Shown: piece by piece, positions 1 through 5,305 of the stretch
How positions within the stretch are numbered: position 1 is the first letter of the stretch
Layout of the letters: every line of letters begins with the position of its first letter
From: Nanoarchaeales archaeon
GTDB taxonomy: Archaea; Nanobdellota; Nanobdellia; Woesearchaeales; UBA583
Reading direction: 5' to 3'
NCBI GenBank assembly: GCA_013215525.1
Contig: JABSQY010000056.1
Span: 1-10,954, forward strand
Length of the DNA stretch: 10,954 nucleotides
Made by a program: the position numbers and the translations under genes
Notes under the pieces: generated by a model
What the model saw: the letters and a program-made list of their open reading frames with translations, nothing else
The model's database searches: none
Told to the model about the DNA's origin: nothing

Positions 1-1
1 T

Positions 2-493
2 TTTATTGTAACTGTTTTAAATTATATTGCTGTATCAGATAAAAAATTTAATTTAAAAAATAACTTATTTAAATTACTAAAAAATCCAATGTTTATAGCA
101 TTGCCAATTGCCTTAATTTTAAATTTATTAAATTTTCAATCTTCATTTACAGATAAATTATTTGAAATTATTCCTAGTGGGATAATTCTTATTGGTTTAC
201 TGATAGTTGGATTAAATCTAGACTTTAATATTTCTGATTTTAAATTACCTTTATTTTTAATTTCTTTAAAACTAATTATTGGTATAATCTTAGCATACTT
301 TGTAATATATTTATTTAATTTTCAAGGAATGGACAAATCAATTATTTTAATCGCTGGAACTTTGCCACCAAGTTTAATGGCAATGATTTATTCAGAACAA
401 TATAACTTAGATACAAAATTTGTTGCAAATACTTTATCTTTAGGGTTACCAATTAGTTTAATAGTTATGAGTATTATTGTATATATCTTTTAA
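2..493 (+). CDS. AEC-family transporter, C-terminal half (partial, 5' end outside window)
   Basis: The reading frame is open from base 2, so the first in-frame ATG at 89 is internal and the gene begins before the window. The visible 163 residues are almost entirely hydrophobic helices broken by short polar turns. The order is a K/N-rich loop, then KNPMFIALPIALILNLL, then a G/I/L-rich helix pair, and finally TLPPSLMAMIYSEQYNLD followed by one last helix. The 'P-S-x-x-A/M...E-x-Y-x-x-D' segment before the final helix is the typical end of the auxin efflux carrier/malate permease (AEC, PF03547) fold, whose members are about 300 residues long; about half is present here. These are secondary transporters in the cell membrane, and the substrate cannot be deduced. 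The gene ends 94 bases before the next start. Family assignment is from pattern recognition only. Confidence 0.7.
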   Translation, partial: FIVTVLNYIAVSDKKFNLKNNLFKLLKNPMFIALPIALILNLLNFQSSFTDKLFEIIPSGIILIGLLIVGLNLDFNISDFKLPLFLISLKLIIGIILAYFVIYLFNFQGMDKSIILIAGTLPPSLMAMIYSEQYNLDTKFVANTLSLGLPISLIVMSIIVYIF

Positions 494-555
494 TTCTAAT
501 TTCAATTTCACTATTTTTTAATAAAACAACAATCTTCACTTTAAAGGAGATGTAA

Positions 556-587
556 ATTTTTAAATTAGATACTTGTTGGAAATACAT
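556..587 (+). promoter_or_regulatory. putative TATA-like box and start context for the coiled-coil cluster
   Basis: The run TTTTTAAAT at about 557-564 lies roughly 25-30 bases before the ATG at 588, the spacing expected for a leaderless archaeal promoter. A purine-rich AAAGGAG (543-549) sits further upstream and is too far from 588 to act as its ribosome binding site. TTG at 573 gives a longer frame, but ATG at 588 yields the natural MGLFSKK N-terminus. Confidence 0.35.
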
Positions 588-1352
588 ATGGGTTTATTTA
601 GTAAAAAAACAGACGCGCCACAAGCGCCACCGATGCCTCCTGCACCTGATGCAACTATGGCTATGCCTCCTGCTCCAAATATGGATACGCAAGCTCCTGC
701 TCCATCAATGGACATGCCTGATTTAGGTATGCCTTCATCTCCTGGTATGGAAGCGCAAGCTCCAGCACCTGTGCAAGAAGAAAGTGATTTATCTGGAATT
801 CCAGATGGTTCAAATTTAACTCCTCCATCCTTACCTGGATCTGGATTAGATGATATCAAATCCCAAGTAGTTGGAGATATGGAATTAGAATTACCTTCAA
901 TCAGTCAAAAACAAGAAATTGATAATGAAGCTTTTTCAGCTCCTAGTATGTCAACTGATGATGATTTATTTAATATGTTTAAAGTAGAAGATTCAGAAAT
1001 ATCTCACAAAGAAGAGATGCCTACAAAACATGAACATACTTCAGCTAGTGAAGTACCTTCATTTATGCCAGAACCTACTGATACACATTTAAGTAATGAT
1101 GTTGCATTAAACTTTGAAACAAAGAAAATTTCAAACGCAAATGAAACAATTTTTCTAACAACAACACAATTTAAAGCTTTATTAGAAGTTGTAGATTCTG
1201 TTAAAAGTAAGATTAAATCATCAACTGAAACTCATTTAAGATTAATGGATATGAAAGCTGAAGAAGATGTTGAATATGAAACATTAAGAAAGAATTTTCA
1301 ATTTATTGAAGATAAATTACACAACTTAGACGAAATACTTTTCGATAACTAA
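588..1352 (+). CDS. Pro/Ala/Met-rich acidic protein with C-terminal coiled-coil domain, function unknown
   Basis: I do not recognise a named family. The 254-residue protein starts MGLFSKKTD and then runs through about 90 residues of low-complexity Pro/Ala/Met/Asp sequence with recurring 'PPAP', 'QAPAP' and 'MDMP' units. It continues with an acidic, probably disordered middle and ends in a helical domain of about 75 residues (starting ETIFLTTTQFKALLEVV, ending DEILFDN) with heptad-like spacing. There is no signal peptide or membrane helix, so it is probably cytoplasmic. The C-terminal domain has the same layout as the next gene's whole product: E-[TI]-[FY] start, a K-S-K at the end of the first helix, a central EE, and an acidic second helix ending near D-x-L. 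It is the first gene of a tight cluster with 1361-1567 and 1572-2099, and the three probably form one complex. The start at 588 is preferred over the TTG at 573. Confidence 0.7.
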   Translation: MGLFSKKTDAPQAPPMPPAPDATMAMPPAPNMDTQAPAPSMDMPDLGMPSSPGMEAQAPAPVQEESDLSGIPDGSNLTPPSLPGSGLDDIKSQVVGDMELELPSISQKQEIDNEAFSAPSMSTDDDLFNMFKVEDSEISHKEEMPTKHEHTSASEVPSFMPEPTDTHLSNDVALNFETKKISNANETIFLTTTQFKALLEVVDSVKSKIKSSTETHLRLMDMKAEEDVEYETLRKNFQFIEDKLHNLDEILFDN

Positions 1353-1360
1353 ACTTTAAA

Positions 1361-1567
1361 ATGGACAGAAGAAGAGAAATATATATTAAAATTGATGAGT
1401 TAAGTGAGCTTGTTAAAATTATGAAAACAATCAAATCAAAAGAAAATCAAGTAAGACACTTATTTGATCAATATGATTCTTTAAACATTGAAGAACATAA
1501 TTTATTTGAGAATTGGAGTAATTATTTTGAAGATACATTCACAAGAATGGATAATTTGAGGTTATAA
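1361..1567 (+). CDS. Small coiled-coil protein, function unknown, paralogue of the upstream gene's C-terminal domain
   Basis: This 68-residue protein begins MDRRREIYIKIDELSELVK and is essentially two amphipathic helices. The first ends in a K-S-K motif. The second carries EEHNLFENWSNYFED followed by a short MDNL end. Lined up without large gaps it follows the C-terminal ~65 residues of the preceding protein (E-I-F/Y start, VKSK/IKSK, EE pair, FxED/IED, xDxL end), so one of the two probably arose by duplication or by loss of the low-complexity N-terminal region. It starts 8 bases after the upstream stop, and the next gene starts 4 bases after its own stop, so the three must be translated from one mRNA. 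No enzymatic motif is visible. Confidence 0.65.
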   Translation: MDRRREIYIKIDELSELVKIMKTIKSKENQVRHLFDQYDSLNIEEHNLFENWSNYFEDTFTRMDNLRL

Positions 1568-1571
1568 TAGA

Positions 1572-2099
1572 ATGGCAGTTAAAAAAATAAAAGAGATGTC
1601 TGGGGATTTATTTATTCCAATGCATGATGTATCTGAAAAACGAAAACATTTATTATTATCTTTAAAAAATTCTTTAATTATGCAAGAAGAGTATGATAAA
1701 ATTTTAATGATGAGAGCAAAAAAAGCTGAATTATTAAAAACAATAAAAAAAGGTATGACATCATTAAATACTGATTATTTAAAACTAAAAAAACATTTTC
1801 CAAATGTTAAAAATGTTTTATTAAATACTGAAAAAGAAATTGGAATATTAGAATCACAAATTAGTTTATTAAAAAATACTAATGTTAAAAATGATAAAGA
1901 TGTTTTAACTATGATTGAGATGGAAGAATCTATTAATCCTAAATTAAAAAAAGCAAATGAGTCAAAAAATTCAACACCTGTACCAAAAAAGCCAGCTGTT
2001 AAAAAAGTTACAAAATCTGTTCCAAAGAAACCTTTAACAAAAAAGGAAAGAGTGAGAGCAAATTTAAAATCAATTGAATCAAAATTAAATAAGTTATAA
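1572..2099 (+). CDS. Lysine-rich coiled-coil protein, function unknown
   Basis: The 175-residue product has an N-terminal segment (about 1-20) with a hydrophobic GDLFIP patch and a long helical region (about 22-105) rich in L/K/E with heptad-like spacing. A flexible K/P/V/T tail follows (about 130-158, repeated PKKP and VKK units), and a final short amphipathic helix ends SIESKLNKL. There is no signal peptide, membrane segment or catalytic motif. The basic tail contrasts with the acidic first protein of the cluster, and opposite charges in co-transcribed coiled-coil proteins suggest a hetero-complex; that is inference. The gene lies 4 bases after the previous stop and ends the cluster. It faces a minus-strand gene across a 318-base gap. 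Confidence 0.65.
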   Translation: MAVKKIKEMSGDLFIPMHDVSEKRKHLLLSLKNSLIMQEEYDKILMMRAKKAELLKTIKKGMTSLNTDYLKLKKHFPNVKNVLLNTEKEIGILESQISLLKNTNVKNDKDVLTMIEMEESINPKLKKANESKNSTPVPKKPAVKKVTKSVPKKPLTKKERVRANLKSIESKLNKL

Positions 2100-2257
2100 A
2101 CTATGATTTAATTTTAATTCAAAATTTACTAAATAAATATAATACTAATAATTAATATTCTATTAATTATGTATTCTTCTTTTAATTCTAAAATAAATCA
2201 ATTTTTTTTAATACGAATCTAATTTCAAATTAATTAAAACTTCTTTTTCAGATTTTT

Positions 2258-2380
2258 TCAAGAGTGCAGGATTTATTTGGTCGAATTATACTTTGTGAAA
2301 ACATTGTTTTCACCTAGGCTTAGAAATTCTCTTTAATAAATTTCTTGAGCATCACTATATTCGTTAACCAAACAAATTTA
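2258..2380. ncRNA. Candidate structured RNA in a convergent intergenic region
   Basis: The 318-base gap 2100-2417 separates two converging genes and has no credible reading frame. Its 3' half folds into a three-way junction. An outer stem pairs 2271-2290 with 2356-2377 (about 18 pairs with one mismatch and small bulges). Enclosed are a perfect hairpin 2295-2313 (GTGAAAAC stem) and a second hairpin 2322-2328/2339-2345 (AGAAATT/AATTTCT). A TATA-like ATTAATTAAAAC at about 2229-2240 would place a plus-strand start near 2260. It does not match the signatures of tRNA, RNase P or SRP RNA that I know. The strand is not determined. AT-rich DNA makes chance pairing common, hence low confidence. Confidence 0.35.
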
Positions 2381-2417
2381 ATGCTATTGGAATGATGTGG
2401 AAAATTCTGAAAGTAAC

Positions 2418-3092
2418 TTATTTTTGAACCATTAATTCTTCAAATTTGTAACCTGTGTCCTTTGTCATTCTTTTAATAAATAAATACAAAACACCAATCA
2501 TCACAACCATTGACGGCAAAGCAATCATTGGGAAACTTAAAGCTGTCATTTTTCCAATTTGTGCATTGTACTCAACTGTTCCGGGTGCACTTTGAATTAA
2601 TACAAATGCTAATGTAAAATTTAATGCTGCTGAAACTAAAAATGGAAACTTTAATAATTTAGATAATTCAGTTATGTGATTATTTAATTTTTTGTCTCCA
2701 ATTTTTTTAGAAATTTTATCAAAATCAAATAATTCTGCAAACATATTTTTTAAAAATTTATTAGTTTTTTCTTTAAAAATCATCATAAAAACAATAATTA
2801 ATAGTGGGATTGAAGTTTCTTTAATAATTAAAATATTTTTAGATAACTCAAATAAACTAATTCCTCCCGTTAATAAAATACTAATAAATCCAAAAATAGA
2901 TACAATATTAATATCTTTTCGAACTGTGAATTCATAAATCCCATAAATAATAGGAAAACTTAATGCAACAATCATTCCATAAATTGGACCTAAATAATTA
3001 TCTGTTGAGAACTTAATTAAAATAACTGATGGAATCACAAGGTTTAATAAAATATTTAATAATTGATTCTCTTTTTTCTTTTCTTTAACCAT
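2418..3092 (-). CDS. VC0807-family integral membrane protein
   Basis: The 224-residue protein has about six hydrophobic helices (roughly 10-28, 33-53, 62-82, 90-107, 150-167, 187-207) and a basic N-terminus. Characteristic stretches are LLNLVIPSVILIKFS, LGPIYGMIVALSFPIIYGIYE, SILLTGGISLFEL followed by IKETSIPLLI, and near the end FNxxLG-like YNAQIGKMTALSFPMIALPSM. These match the conserved pattern of the VC0807 family, small membrane proteins of bacteria and archaea related to the septation protein A/permease-like group. Their function is not established. The start at 3092 follows a TATA-like box (about 3112-3122) by about 25 bases. The gene is divergent from rfcS with a 76-base shared promoter region. 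Length and topology look complete. Confidence 0.75.
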   Translation of the reverse strand: MVKEKKKENQLLNILLNLVIPSVILIKFSTDNYLGPIYGMIVALSFPIIYGIYEFTVRKDINIVSIFGFISILLTGGISLFELSKNILIIKETSIPLLIIVFMMIFKEKTNKFLKNMFAELFDFDKISKKIGDKKLNNHITELSKLLKFPFLVSAALNFTLAFVLIQSAPGTVEYNAQIGKMTALSFPMIALPSMVVMIGVLYLFIKRMTKDTGYKFEELMVQK

Positions 3093-3168
3093 AATAATTT
3101 CTTGTCATATATATTATATAAATATTTGTAAAACAAACCTTTAAAAAAGTAAAAATATAAAATATATT
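3093..3168. promoter_or_regulatory. Divergent promoter region between the VC0807-family gene and rfcS
   Basis: For the minus gene, TTTATATAA on the minus strand (about 3112-3122) lies about 25 bases before its ATG. For rfcS, CTTTAAAAAA (about 3139-3148), preceded by an A/C-rich stretch that could be a BRE, lies about 22-30 bases before the ATG at 3169. Neither gene has a Shine-Dalgarno sequence close to its start, consistent with leaderless mRNAs. Confidence 0.5.
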
Positions 3169-4119
3169 ATGAATCAAATTTGGGTAGATAAGTTTAGACC
3201 ACAAACATTCGATGAAATCATCGGACAAGATAACTTTGTAAAAAGGATAAAAGCATTTATTAATAGTAAAAACCTTCCTCATTTATTATTCGCAGGGTCT
3301 CCTGGGACTGGTAAAACAACAACAGCTCTAGTAGTTGCACGTGAACTTTATGGTAAAGATGGTACAAAAGGTAATTTTTTAGAATTAAATGCATCAGACG
3401 ATAGAGGTATTGATGTAATTAGAAATCAAATTAAAGAATTTGCAAAATTAAAATCTTTAGCAAATATTCCATATAAAATCATTTGTTTAGATGAAGCTGA
3501 TTCATTAACAAAAGATGCACAACAAGCATTAAGAAGAACAATGGAAAAATACTCTGCAAGTTGTAGATTTATTTTAGCATGTAATGAGATTTCAAAAATT
3601 TTAGACCCAATTCAATCAAGATGTGTAATTTTCAAATTTAAAGCATTATCAATGGAAGCATTAGTTGCTTTATTAGATAAAGTAGAAATTGAAGAATCAT
3701 TAACATTTGAAGATAAAACTAAAGAATATTTATCTCAAATTTCAAAAGGAGATGTGAGAAAATTATTAAATACACTTCAAGCAGCAGCAGCAATCAACAA
3801 CACAATTTCAATTGATGGAATTAATGAAATTATTGATTTTGTAAATCCAAAAGAAGTTGAAGAAATGATTGAATTAGCAAAATCAGGAAACTTTGAAAAA
3901 GCAAGAGATTTAATGATTAAATTAAGAAGTATCAGAGGATTATCTGGACTTGAAATTTTAAAAGAAATGTATCGTGTAATTTTAAAATTAGATGTTGACC
4001 CAAAAATTAAAATTAAATTTATTGACAAAATCGCATCAGTAGAATTCAGATTAGTTGAAGGTTCTGATGAAGAATTACAACTTGAAGCATTTTTAGCAAC
4101 ATTAGCTTTATTAAAGTAA
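3169..4119 (+). CDS. rfcS: Replication factor C small subunit (clamp loader ATPase)
   Basis: The product is the archaeal clamp-loader small subunit. With RfcL it opens the PCNA ring and loads it on primed DNA using ATP. All AAA+ signatures are present in order: the N-terminal WVDKFRPQTFDEIIGQ RFC box, Walker A GSPGTGKT (43-50), LNASDDRG (73-80), Walker B CLDEAD (106-111), sensor 1 around ACNE (137-140), the SRC arginine-finger motif (150-152) and a sensor-2 region KGDVRKLLNTLQ. The C-terminal collar domain ends ELQLEAFLATLALLK. At 316 residues it has the usual length, and there is no intein, which rfc genes often carry. The start at 3169 follows a TATA-like box at leaderless spacing. Odd feature: a diverged second copy of its last 54 bases lies downstream at 4244-4297, beyond a structured element. 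Confidence 0.97.
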   Translation: MNQIWVDKFRPQTFDEIIGQDNFVKRIKAFINSKNLPHLLFAGSPGTGKTTTALVVARELYGKDGTKGNFLELNASDDRGIDVIRNQIKEFAKLKSLANIPYKIICLDEADSLTKDAQQALRRTMEKYSASCRFILACNEISKILDPIQSRCVIFKFKALSMEALVALLDKVEIEESLTFEDKTKEYLSQISKGDVRKLLNTLQAAAAINNTISIDGINEIIDFVNPKEVEEMIELAKSGNFEKARDLMIKLRSIRGLSGLEILKEMYRVILKLDVDPKIKIKFIDKIASVEFRLVEGSDEELQLEAFLATLALLK

Positions 4120-4120
4120 T

Positions 4121-4243
4121 TAAATTACTTTAATTAAGACTTCTCTTTTTTGCCGTCCTTTTTTACAAATTTTAGTCAAAACGGAGAAAGCCTCAAGATG
4201 GCTTTCGATGTGACGCGTTAAAAAATTTGTCGAAAAAAGGCGA
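4121..4243 (+). mobile_element. Structured element copy 1 (unclassified, ~120 bp) at the rfcS 3' end
   Basis: The left end TAAATTACTT (4121-4130) is identical to that of copy 2. After a T-rich stretch comes a long inverted repeat. The 5' arm 4157-4173 pairs with 4222-4240 (8 pairs, a 2-base bulge at 4231-4232, then 9 pairs). Inside is a core at 4177-4221, far less AT-rich than its surroundings, that matches copy 2 at 44 of 45 positions. Within the core, AACG (4180-4183) pairs with CGTT (4216-4219), and GAAAGCC (4186-4192) pairs perfectly with GGCTTTC (4200-4206). The element separates the intact rfcS 3' end from a diverged duplicate of it. It encodes no protein. It could be a MITE-like element, a transcribed RNA, or a scar of a larger element, and I cannot name its family. 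Confidence 0.75.
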
Positions 4244-4297
4244 GATGGGGAATTACAACTAGAAGCATTCTTAGCAACGTTAGCTTTATTAAAATAA
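4244..4297 (+). pseudogene. Diverged duplicate of the rfcS 3' end
   Basis: The frame from 4244 reads DGELQLEAFLATLALLK and stop, against DEELQLEAFLATLALLK at the end of rfcS (4066-4119). Apart from one E-to-G change next to the element junction, the four other codon differences (ctt/cta, ttt/ttc, aca/acg, aag/aaa) are all synonymous. It has no start of its own, so it is a gene fragment. The synonymous-only divergence shows that both copies evolved as coding sequence before coming together, as expected for an attachment-site duplication involving a related strain's allele. It is not what a fresh target-site duplication would look like. The fragment also contains the A/T-rich stretch that probably serves as promoter for the next gene. 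Confidence 0.85.
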
Positions 4298-4313
4298 AAA
4301 TATAGATATAAAA
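4284..4313 (+). promoter_or_regulatory. Putative promoter of the Fe-S scaffold gene inside the rfcS-end duplicate
   Basis: TTTATTAAAATAAA (about 4285-4298) lies 16-29 bases before the ATG at 4314 and is the best TATA-like candidate for a leaderless start. It overlaps the last codons and stop of the duplicated rfcS end, so the duplication would have preserved this promoter when the element separated it from the intact rfcS gene. Confidence 0.4.
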
Positions 4314-4703
4314 ATGGACACAGAAGAGCAACAAATGTATATGGAACAATTAATGGACAATTATAAAAATCCTCAAAATATTGGAAAAATAGAAAATTAT
4401 ACATTATTTCATCACTACAAAAATCCAAGCTGTGGCGACACATTTGATATCTATATAAAATTAGATAAAAATAATAAAAAAATTGAAAGTATAAAATATA
4501 CAGGAGATGGTTGCGCAATATCAACAGCATCAATCTCTTTATTTTCTCAAGAATTAGTTGGTATGGATTTTGAAAAATCAAAAAAATTAACTGACAAATA
4601 TATCTACGAAATGCTTGGAGTAAAAATTTCTCCTGGTCGTGTGAACTGTGCAATGCTTAGTTTAAATGCATTTAAAAATGCTGTTAAAGATTTTGAAAAA
4701 TAA
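4314..4703 (+). CDS. IscU/SufU/NifU-like iron-sulfur cluster scaffold protein
   Basis: This 129-residue protein belongs to the IscU/SufU scaffold family, on which a cysteine desulfurase builds Fe-S clusters before transfer to apo-proteins. The three cluster-ligand cysteines sit in their family contexts: NPSCGD (C40 with D42), GDGCAIS (C67) and GRVNCAMLS (C112). The N-terminal YMEQLMDNYKNPQNIGKIE matches the usual 'hY(x)nPrN.G' opening, and the length is normal. The ATG at 4314 lies 16 bases after the stop of the rfcS-end duplicate. No desulfurase gene is in the window. The stop codon TAA (4701-4703) coincides with the first three bases of element copy 2, and a diverged second 3' end of this gene lies at 4818-4916. 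Confidence 0.93.
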   Translation: MDTEEQQMYMEQLMDNYKNPQNIGKIENYTLFHHYKNPSCGDTFDIYIKLDKNNKKIESIKYTGDGCAISTASISLFSQELVGMDFEKSKKLTDKYIYEMLGVKISPGRVNCAMLSLNAFKNAVKDFEK

Positions 4704-4817
4704 ATTACTTATTTTTTTTCTTTTTTGTCTCGTTTTTTACTAATTTTATCCAAAACGGAGAAATCCTCAAGATGGCTTTCGATGTGACGCGTTAATAAAT
4801 TAGTTGAAAAAACGTAG
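4701..4817 (+). mobile_element. Structured element copy 2 (unclassified, ~115 bp) at the Fe-S scaffold gene 3' end
   Basis: The left end TAAATTACTT (4701-4710) supplies the stop codon of the upstream gene. The core at 4751-4795 matches copy 1 at 44 of 45 positions, the one change (T4764) weakening the inner hairpin. The arms 4731-4746 and 4797-4814 pair as 8 + 2-base bulge + 8. Compared with copy 1, the pair C4158-G4239 has become G4732-C4813 and the pair A4167-T4228 has become T4741-A4802, so both partners changed and pairing was kept. That supports selection for a folded structure. The orientation is the same as copy 1 and the position is equivalent, between a gene's true 3' end and a diverged duplicate of it. 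Confidence 0.75.
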
Positions 4818-4916
4818 TATGATATGCTTGGAGTAAAGATTTCTCTTGGTCGTGTAAACTGCGCAATGCTCTCACTTAATTCTTACAAAAACGCTGTGAA
4901 AGATTCAAAACTATAA
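4818..4916 (+). pseudogene. Diverged duplicate of the Fe-S scaffold gene 3' end
   Basis: The frame from 4818 reads YDMLGVKISLGRVNCAMLSL, then NSYKNAVKDSKL and stop, against YEMLGVKISPGRVNCAMLSL, then NAFKNAVKDFEK in the intact gene (4605-4703). It has the same length and retains the third ligand cysteine. From the ATG codon onward there are eight synonymous codon differences, including agt/tca for Ser and tta/ctt for Leu, and six amino-acid changes, mostly in the last 12 residues. It lacks a start and the first two cysteines, so it cannot act alone. The pattern is that of a related organism's allele and not of a recent copy. It could be a displaced original 3' end or an alternative C-terminus. 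Confidence 0.85.
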
Positions 4917-4941
4917 AATAAAAATAAAAACTTAATTTTCT

Positions 4942-5064
4942 AAATAGAAATTATTTTCTTCGAAAATAACAATACATTATTCGCTACCACCTTATCGCTC
5001 AAAAAAATAATCTCACTCCGCTCGGAAAAAATAAAAAAATAGAAATTATTTTCTTCGAAAATAA
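4942..5064. repeat. Pair of identical 28-base hairpin repeats flanking a 67-base spacer
   Basis: Positions 4942-4969 and 5037-5064 are identical over 28 bases. Each contains the hairpin TTATTTTCTTCGAAAATAA (8 pairs around a TTC loop). The spacer is much less AT-rich than the flanks and carries CTCACTCCGCTCGG and CGCTACCACCTTATCGCTC, with two CGCT-containing words. The pair occupies most of the 193-base gap 4917-5109 between convergent genes. Being palindromic, the repeats could serve as terminators for both sides or mark the ends of a small non-autonomous element. No coding sequence is seen in the gap. Confidence 0.7.
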
Positions 5065-5109
5065 TTAATAATATATAATAATATATTCTATAAATTTATT
5101 TCCTAAAAT

Positions 5110-5304
5110 TTATGGTAAAGTATACTCAGATAAAGTAGAATTAGCAATATCTCTAATATTTTCTGCGCCACCAACAAAATTTCCACCAAAAAAATAAATC
5201 ACAACAATTAATACAATCACACTAATAATCATAACTACAACTAAATTTAATGTAAGTTCTACACCCTTCTTACTTTTCATATTACTTCTAAATTTCACAT
5301 CCAT
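5110..5304 (-). CDS. Short prepilin-like protein with class III signal peptide
   Basis: The 64-residue protein has a basic N-terminus (KSKK, 10-13) and a glycine followed by VELTLN. A single hydrophobic helix follows (about 19-39, LVVVMIISVIVLIVVIYFF) and then a short polar tail ending STLSEYTLP. KKG-V-E before a hydrophobic helix is the layout of archaeal class III (type IV prepilin-like) signal peptides, cut after the glycine by a PibD/FlaK-type peptidase. The mature form would be a 50-residue helix-dominated subunit. The ATG at 5304 begins 1 base after the upstream gene's stop, so the two are one transcript. An alternative ATG at residue 9 (MKSKKG) would give a more typical short leader. 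It could be a surface filament subunit or a small membrane anchor for its partner. Confidence 0.7.
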   Translation of the reverse strand: MDVKFRSNMKSKKGVELTLNLVVVMIISVIVLIVVIYFFGGNFVGGAENIRDIANSTLSEYTLP

Positions 5305-5305
5305 T

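Noticed and set aside
543..555. AAAGGAG followed by ATG-TAA as a minimal start-stop leader or ribosome binding site
   Set aside because: The purine run overlaps the ATG too closely to serve it and is too far from 588. Other genes here look leaderless.
560..859. 99-residue minus-strand Gly/Ala-rich frame
   Set aside because: It is the antisense shadow of the Pro/Ala-rich repeats in the plus-strand gene at 588-1352.
4177..4221. Element core as a hammerhead ribozyme, tRNA-like gene, box C/D guide or integron attC site
   Set aside because: There is no CUGANGA/GAAA pair, no T-loop or anticodon arm, no box D partner for the GATGTGA word, and no RYYYAAC partner for GTTAAAA.
4120..4653. 177-residue minus-strand open frame across element copy 1 and the Fe-S scaffold gene
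   Set aside because: It is antisense to a clearly recognised IscU-like gene, reads through the conserved non-coding core and has an implausible Phe/Tyr/Leu composition.
4121..4817. A CRISPR array or simple tandem repeat
   Set aside because: There are only two copies, about 575 bases apart and separated by a complete gene. No regular spacer pattern exists.
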